This document shows, piece by piece, positions 61,212 through 64,000 of a stretch of 64,000 bases of DNA. Below the pieces are notes generated by a model. The model ran no database searches, had not been told where the DNA came from, and saw only the letters and a program-made list of their open reading frames with translations. Position 1 is the first letter of the stretch. The number at the start of each line of letters is the position of its first letter. The stretch is from positions 1,116,001 through 1,180,000 of the forward strand of contig NC_070562.1 in assembly GCF_026914185.1 (NCBI RefSeq). The letters run 5' to 3'. Origin of the DNA: Puccinia triticina. Taxonomy: Eukaryota > Basidiomycota > Pucciniomycetes > Pucciniales > Pucciniaceae. The translations under genes were made by a program, and so were the position numbers.

Positions 61212-64000
61212 TTAGCGACGAGATCGGCTGGCAGTCTTTCGTTGGGTGGAAACTTCAATACTATCATCGCTATCGTCCGGTACAGTTTGAGTGTTACTTT
61301 GCGTGGCAGTATTGCTGAGAGAAGGAGTCCGTCGATGACAAGCAAATGAAAACAAAATGAACATCATGCTCTCCTCTTTTAGCTAGAGGGGGCGGAAGTA
61401 GATTGGGATGAAGTGATTGGAACTGACCGTTTACTGGCGCCCCGCAGCGGGGCTTGTTGAGAAAAATTGAGCGTAGTCTGCGATTGAGATCCACCAGCCT
61501 TACTTCGACTAGAAGTCGCAGTGGCTTTAGCAGCAGCTCGTTTAGGGGGTGCTTTTGCTGCCGGTGCGCTGTGGGCAATTCAAATCAATTAATCAATCAT
61601 TCCCGGATGTCGGTAAGAGTATCACAAAACCTCACGCTTTCTTTGCTGGGGCTTTTTTCACCGGTGCCGCCTTTGCTGGTGCTCTCTTTTTGGGGGCGAC
61701 AGGAGCAGGCATGCTGTCATCGGAATCCGATTGCTTGTCGCGCTGGGTAAGGGAGGTCACAATAAGCACGTCAACTAAGTCTTCGGAAGAGATCCTTCGG
61801 TTGATTATGTTTGCAAAGTGCTTATGACCTTCAAGAATGTATTATTGGTTCTAGAAAATTAAAATCAACTCACGTCGTCATCATCATCAGAATTGGCAGC
61901 GTACTGGACATCGGACATTTTCCCAAAATCACTTTCATCGGAATCGTCGTCGTTTCGCTTTACCTTGCGAACAGCTTTTCCTTTGCCCTAAATCACACAT
62001 CTCAGGAGACGATGAGCAACAGAATACATATATAAACAGCGATATGGCAGCCAAGGGAGATACTGCTTTAAAATGAGACCAATGGTCACAATACTCACTT
62101 TCTGTGTTCCAGGTTCGTTTTTTTGTTTTTTTTCCCACGCGTCGGCATAGATTTCTTTTGCTTTTGTCAGCTCCTCAAGAAGCTCGTCGTCCTCACTCTC
62201 AGGGTTTCTATCCTGCCGGCTACTTCCAATATCAGCTTTAGAACCCTTCACGTGGGCCTGAGTCGCTTCAAGCGCGCTGTGGTAAAACCTAATGATCCAA
62301 GTAGTAAGTTTTCATGCAGGTAGAGAAATTGCCGATCCTCGGAATCAGCCGGTTGGCTCACTCTTTGATAGCATCCTTATCATCTTTCTCGACGAACAAC
62401 GTCACCGCTCTTTGCATTCCATTTTCTGCTAGCACACCCAAATTCTGAGCCTCCAAGTATTGATGTACCAACGTTGCGACCTGAACCTTTTCAGATACGT
62501 TTCCTTGAGAGTCTTGAAGGGGCTCTTCCTCGGGTAAGTCGATATCATTTTTCGGTTTGCCTGTTCCAATCAATTCAAGAGGATCCGATCGGGTGTTGGT
62601 TTAGTTGACGGGAACTGCTGAATCTTCGAGATAGCAGTCGCTGAAATGAACATACGAATTCCTATCTTTCTGCGTCGATGAAATTGTACCAAGTCTTTTG
62701 GATTAGCCACTTTGCCCAGGAAATCTTGCCCAAATCGTTGAGGGTTACCGACATCGTAGGCCGTCTGGCCGTCTGGGCGGGTATATTCAACCTGTGTCAT
62801 GGAGTAAAACAAGAGGTATTGTTTAGTCCCTTGGTGATCGGAAGAATTGAGTAGTAGTAAAATTTACCGACTCGGAGTCTTATCAAGGGTAACATCATTG
62901 GAGGAGGATCAGGATCATTATCATGTTCCTTGTGCCATTCCACTTCGGCTCGCTCGATCAATTCCTCTACCTAACATGAATATACCGAAATAAATTAGAC
63001 TGCCAAAACAAGGCCAATACACACTTTGTAGTAGCAAAGTTTTCTTGGATTGATATACTATTGTATACTAACCAATGACTTGAGGTATCGAACAACTTTG
63101 GGCTTTTCGTCAAGCTTAAGCTTTTTTTCTTCTTCGTGTTCAGCTAGAGCGATGTCTTCGAAGATGAATGGTCTAACAGTTTTCAGAGGTATTGGAAGCA
63201 AAGAGAAGTCCTTGTCTTGAATTTCTAGTATCCCGACATGTCTACCGAATGCAATAATTTCACATATACCAAGTGGTCATTCAGTTCATGCTCAGTCACC
63301 AATCAAGAAGAAATGTAAGATCGACTTTGATGCTGAGCAAGAGGTGGCTTCACTTTTTGATAGACTCGCCCCTGGCCAAACTTGTTGCAACGCTAGATCC
63401 GGGCTGAGTGATAAAGTAACCCTTCCCGGGAACTTCTTGAGGAGTAATCAGACAATCATGTTCGTGGCCCCAGATTACCAAATCTATGTCGTCGCCAAAG
63501 CCGTCTTCTGGGACCGAGTTTTTTGGTCCGTGTGCGACGCTGAGGAGGAAAAGTATGGTAGGATGAGTATCTGAGGGGCGCGACGAGGATGGCGTGACAT
63601 GATAGAAATACTCTTGTGCGACGATGGGTTTGAAATTTGCATGGGTCGTAAAGATCATGGCTAGTATGTGTCGTAACGCCCACATTGTACTGCCTCGATT
63701 GCTGAATTCTGGTGCTTACAACGATCTGCTTACCGATTTTGATGGACCAGCATGAGGTTGAACCACTGATCCTTGAACTCGGCCGGCCTCGACATCCGAA
63801 TCCGATTGCTCCGCATCTCATAGTTAAATCTTTCGTCTCGAATGTTCCCAATTCCGTACATCGCCAAACGTGTCCTTCCTTTCTGTATTAGTACTGGCTG
63901 TATATGTAAGCCTTCCTCCGACGCTTCTTCATCTCGTGTAGCGGCCCCAGGTAGCTCTTGACGGCCAAAGTAATTGATCAGTCCAGATGCCGACAAAACA
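61212..64000 (-). CDS. MRE11: MRE11 double-strand break repair nuclease, 3' part (N terminus beyond the window)
   Basis: Exons on the minus strand: 64000(partial)-63734, 63539-63354, 63241-63073, 62970-62872, 62791-62656, 62560-62362, 62276-62099, 61987-61874, 61742-61636, 61568-61428, 61314-61212 (TAA). All introns are GT-AG and all phases agree. Family hallmarks: SGLINYFGRQELPG, LYGIGNI-type MYGIGNIRDERFNYEMRSN, the nuclease motif LVHQN, IDLVIWGHEHDC (metal-binding GHEH) and YFITQPGSSVATSLARGE, then the DNA-binding capping domain (HVGILEIQDKDFSLLPIPLK, VRPFIFEDI). The tail is acidic then Lys/Ala/Pro-rich and ends TASRSRR. The N-terminal metal motifs lie past the edge. The protein works with Rad50 and Nbs1/Xrs2 in the nucleus to process DNA breaks. 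Donor GTCGGT at 62871 is the only weak splice site. The visible part looks functional. Confidence 0.95.

Overview
This window looks like a repeat-rich segment of a filamentous fungal genome, most probably a rust fungus (Pucciniales). The reasons are the small, phase-consistent GT-AG introns of the MRE11 gene at the right edge, Ty3-type retrotransposons whose RT motif reads F-[IV]-D-D-G-G, and a coding family at 53.7-55.8 kb that I recall as strongly expanded in Puccinia and Melampsora. No database could be searched, so the organism call is an inference. The only gene that looks intact is the 3' three quarters of MRE11 (61212 to the right edge, minus strand).

Layout. (1) 235-20336: Ty3 element A (minus strand). 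A recent Ty3 element B (6293-17009, plus strand) and solo LTR G1 (17514-18450) are inserted in it. (2) 20341-28495: low-information sequence, then copia-type LTRs (L1, L2, L3), a minisatellite, a fragment of the replication gene ORC2 and an unidentified GC-rich gene-like fragment. The ORC2 fragment is split by LTR G2, which itself carries a 1120-bp terminal-inverted-repeat DNA transposon. (3) 28496-49697: Ty3 element D (plus strand). Inside it are a copia element F (29422-35372, minus), which holds its own solo LTR (32761-33578), and a deleted Ty3 element E (37391-44629, minus). (4) 49698-51748: the rest of the GC-rich fragment, LTR L4, a P4-ATPase fragment and solo LTR L5. (5) 51749-56311: a possible LTR, then a pseudogene of the rust-expanded family interrupted by a hAT-like element with an 8-bp duplication. 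(6) 56312-61200: a foldback element, with solo LTR L6 inside it, and inside L6 a 2418-bp, largely palindromic CACCA-ended element; then minisatellites and a 407-bp hAT-like MITE. (7) MRE11.

Target-site duplications (TSDs) order the insertions. B and G1 are younger than A. F and E are younger than D. The solo LTR in F is younger than F. All seven Ty3-type insertions with readable junctions have 4-bp duplications with CpG in the middle (ACGT, GCGG, GCGG, ACGT, ACGG, ACGG, ACGT), whereas copia-type insertions have unrelated 5-bp duplications.

Most unusual signals: CpG-centred Ty3 integration; a primer-binding region in A and D matching about 50 nt of spliced, CCA-tailed tRNA-Tyr; an antisense intron-containing gene inside Ty3 element B; conserved U-UUU-UUR frameshift heptamers; a dispersed module of about 85 nt in A and D; and the large palindrome at 56.6-59.0 kb.
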